Positions 49,145 to 49,374 of a stretch of 49,374 bases of DNA are shown one piece after another. The DNA comes from an uncultured bacterium (GTDB lineage Bacteria > Verrucomicrobiota > Kiritimatiellia > CAIVKH01): assembly GCA_937958885.1 (NCBI GenBank), contig CALGMT010000040.1:1-49374 (forward strand). Direction: 5' to 3'. The position numbers were made by a program, and so were the translations under genes. The number at the start of each line of letters is the position of its first letter. The first letter of the stretch is position 1. The notes beneath the pieces were generated by a model, which searched no databases, was not told the DNA's origin, and saw nothing but the letters and a program-made list of their open reading frames with translations.

Positions 49145-49374
49145 TGATTATGCCGAAAATCATGGGGCAAAAGCGCCTGGAGAGAGACAATCGATTCACT
49201 ATCGCTCACACCATTCAGGCTGCTCATCAGGGGAGTGACATGATTCACCGTTACCTGCGTAGTAGAAGGTGCACATGCTCGGAATGAGCCTGTTCTTCTT
49301 CGGGCAAGGAGGACGTCGTTTAATCCCGAATGTCCTCGCGAGTAAAGGAGTGACCCCTTGTCGTCAAGAATAAA
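49145..49374. other. Terminal stretch without a confident gene
   Basis: No recognisable gene. A 45-codon frame (49150-49287) opens MPKIMGQKRL and ends CTCSE, but no Shine-Dalgarno or family supports it. The window ends here. Confidence 0.3.

Noticed and set aside
1-49374. CRISPR arrays, phage or integron structures
   Set aside because: No regularly spaced repeats with unique spacers, no integrase, and no phage structural genes were seen.

Overview
The window is a GC-rich bacterial chromosome segment with dense, mostly operon-like coding. A PVC-type Gram-negative (Kiritimatiellota/Verrucomicrobiota-like) is the best guess. The reasons are a single pseudopilin with the FTLIELL start and an H...DGH tail, a hexuronate pathway using an SDR-type UxuB, a MacAB-TolC exporter, and many lipoproteins and secreted proteins. 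No rRNA or marker gene settles the taxonomy, so this is inference.

Layout. 1-1245: a partial gene, a YhcH/YiaL-family protein and a secreted jelly-roll-like protein. 1309-5528: a translationally coupled tolC-macA-macB export operon. 5547-10284 (minus): valS, a divergent LpxC-like protein and an AEC transporter. 10377-17657: a LarA-family nickel enzyme divergent from uxuB-lacI-uxaC-pfkB kinase-gnd, with a LacI-type palindrome between them. 17703-22972: a secreted C39-like protein, a lipoprotein and pseudopilin pair, and divergently an AlgI-type MBOAT acyltransferase with an SGNH partner. 22973-23948: repeats and decayed sequence. 23973-25687: eda plus a second PfkB kinase. 25718-38001 (minus): tRNA-Met, a large hybrid histidine kinase, the four-gene ligase-associated DNA repair cassette, a RodA/FtsW and class B PBP pair, and a periplasmic coiled-coil protein. 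38024-41311: tRNA-Gly, tRNA-Arg, an SGNH lipoprotein, a TPR membrane protein, a CpXC zinc protein and a NYN-like protein with a basic tail. 41616-47496 (minus): pheS-pheT, a 6S RNA candidate, rarA and a 5-formyl-THF cyclo-ligase. 47588-49072: a Deg-type protease, followed by tandem repeats.

How the genes work together. UxaC and UxuB take glucuronate to mannonate, and a PfkB kinase with Eda would take KDG to pyruvate and glyceraldehyde-3-phosphate. No mannonate dehydratase (uxuA) is in the window. Instead, the main cluster holds a nickel-pincer LarA homologue and 6-phosphogluconate dehydrogenase. Because mannonate and gluconate are C2 epimers, a LarA-based mannonate-to-gluconate bypass into the pentose phosphate pathway is the most interesting hypothesis here.

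Other points: several genes lack a Shine-Dalgarno and have a TAnnnT hexamer 6-9 nt before the start codon (leaderless-type). Two genes show a strong Shine-Dalgarno 5 nt before an ATC codon. A 160-170 bp dispersed repeat occurs in two inverted copies, and a MITE-like element and an 18-nt TTCCA...CTGTAAAAA motif recur.
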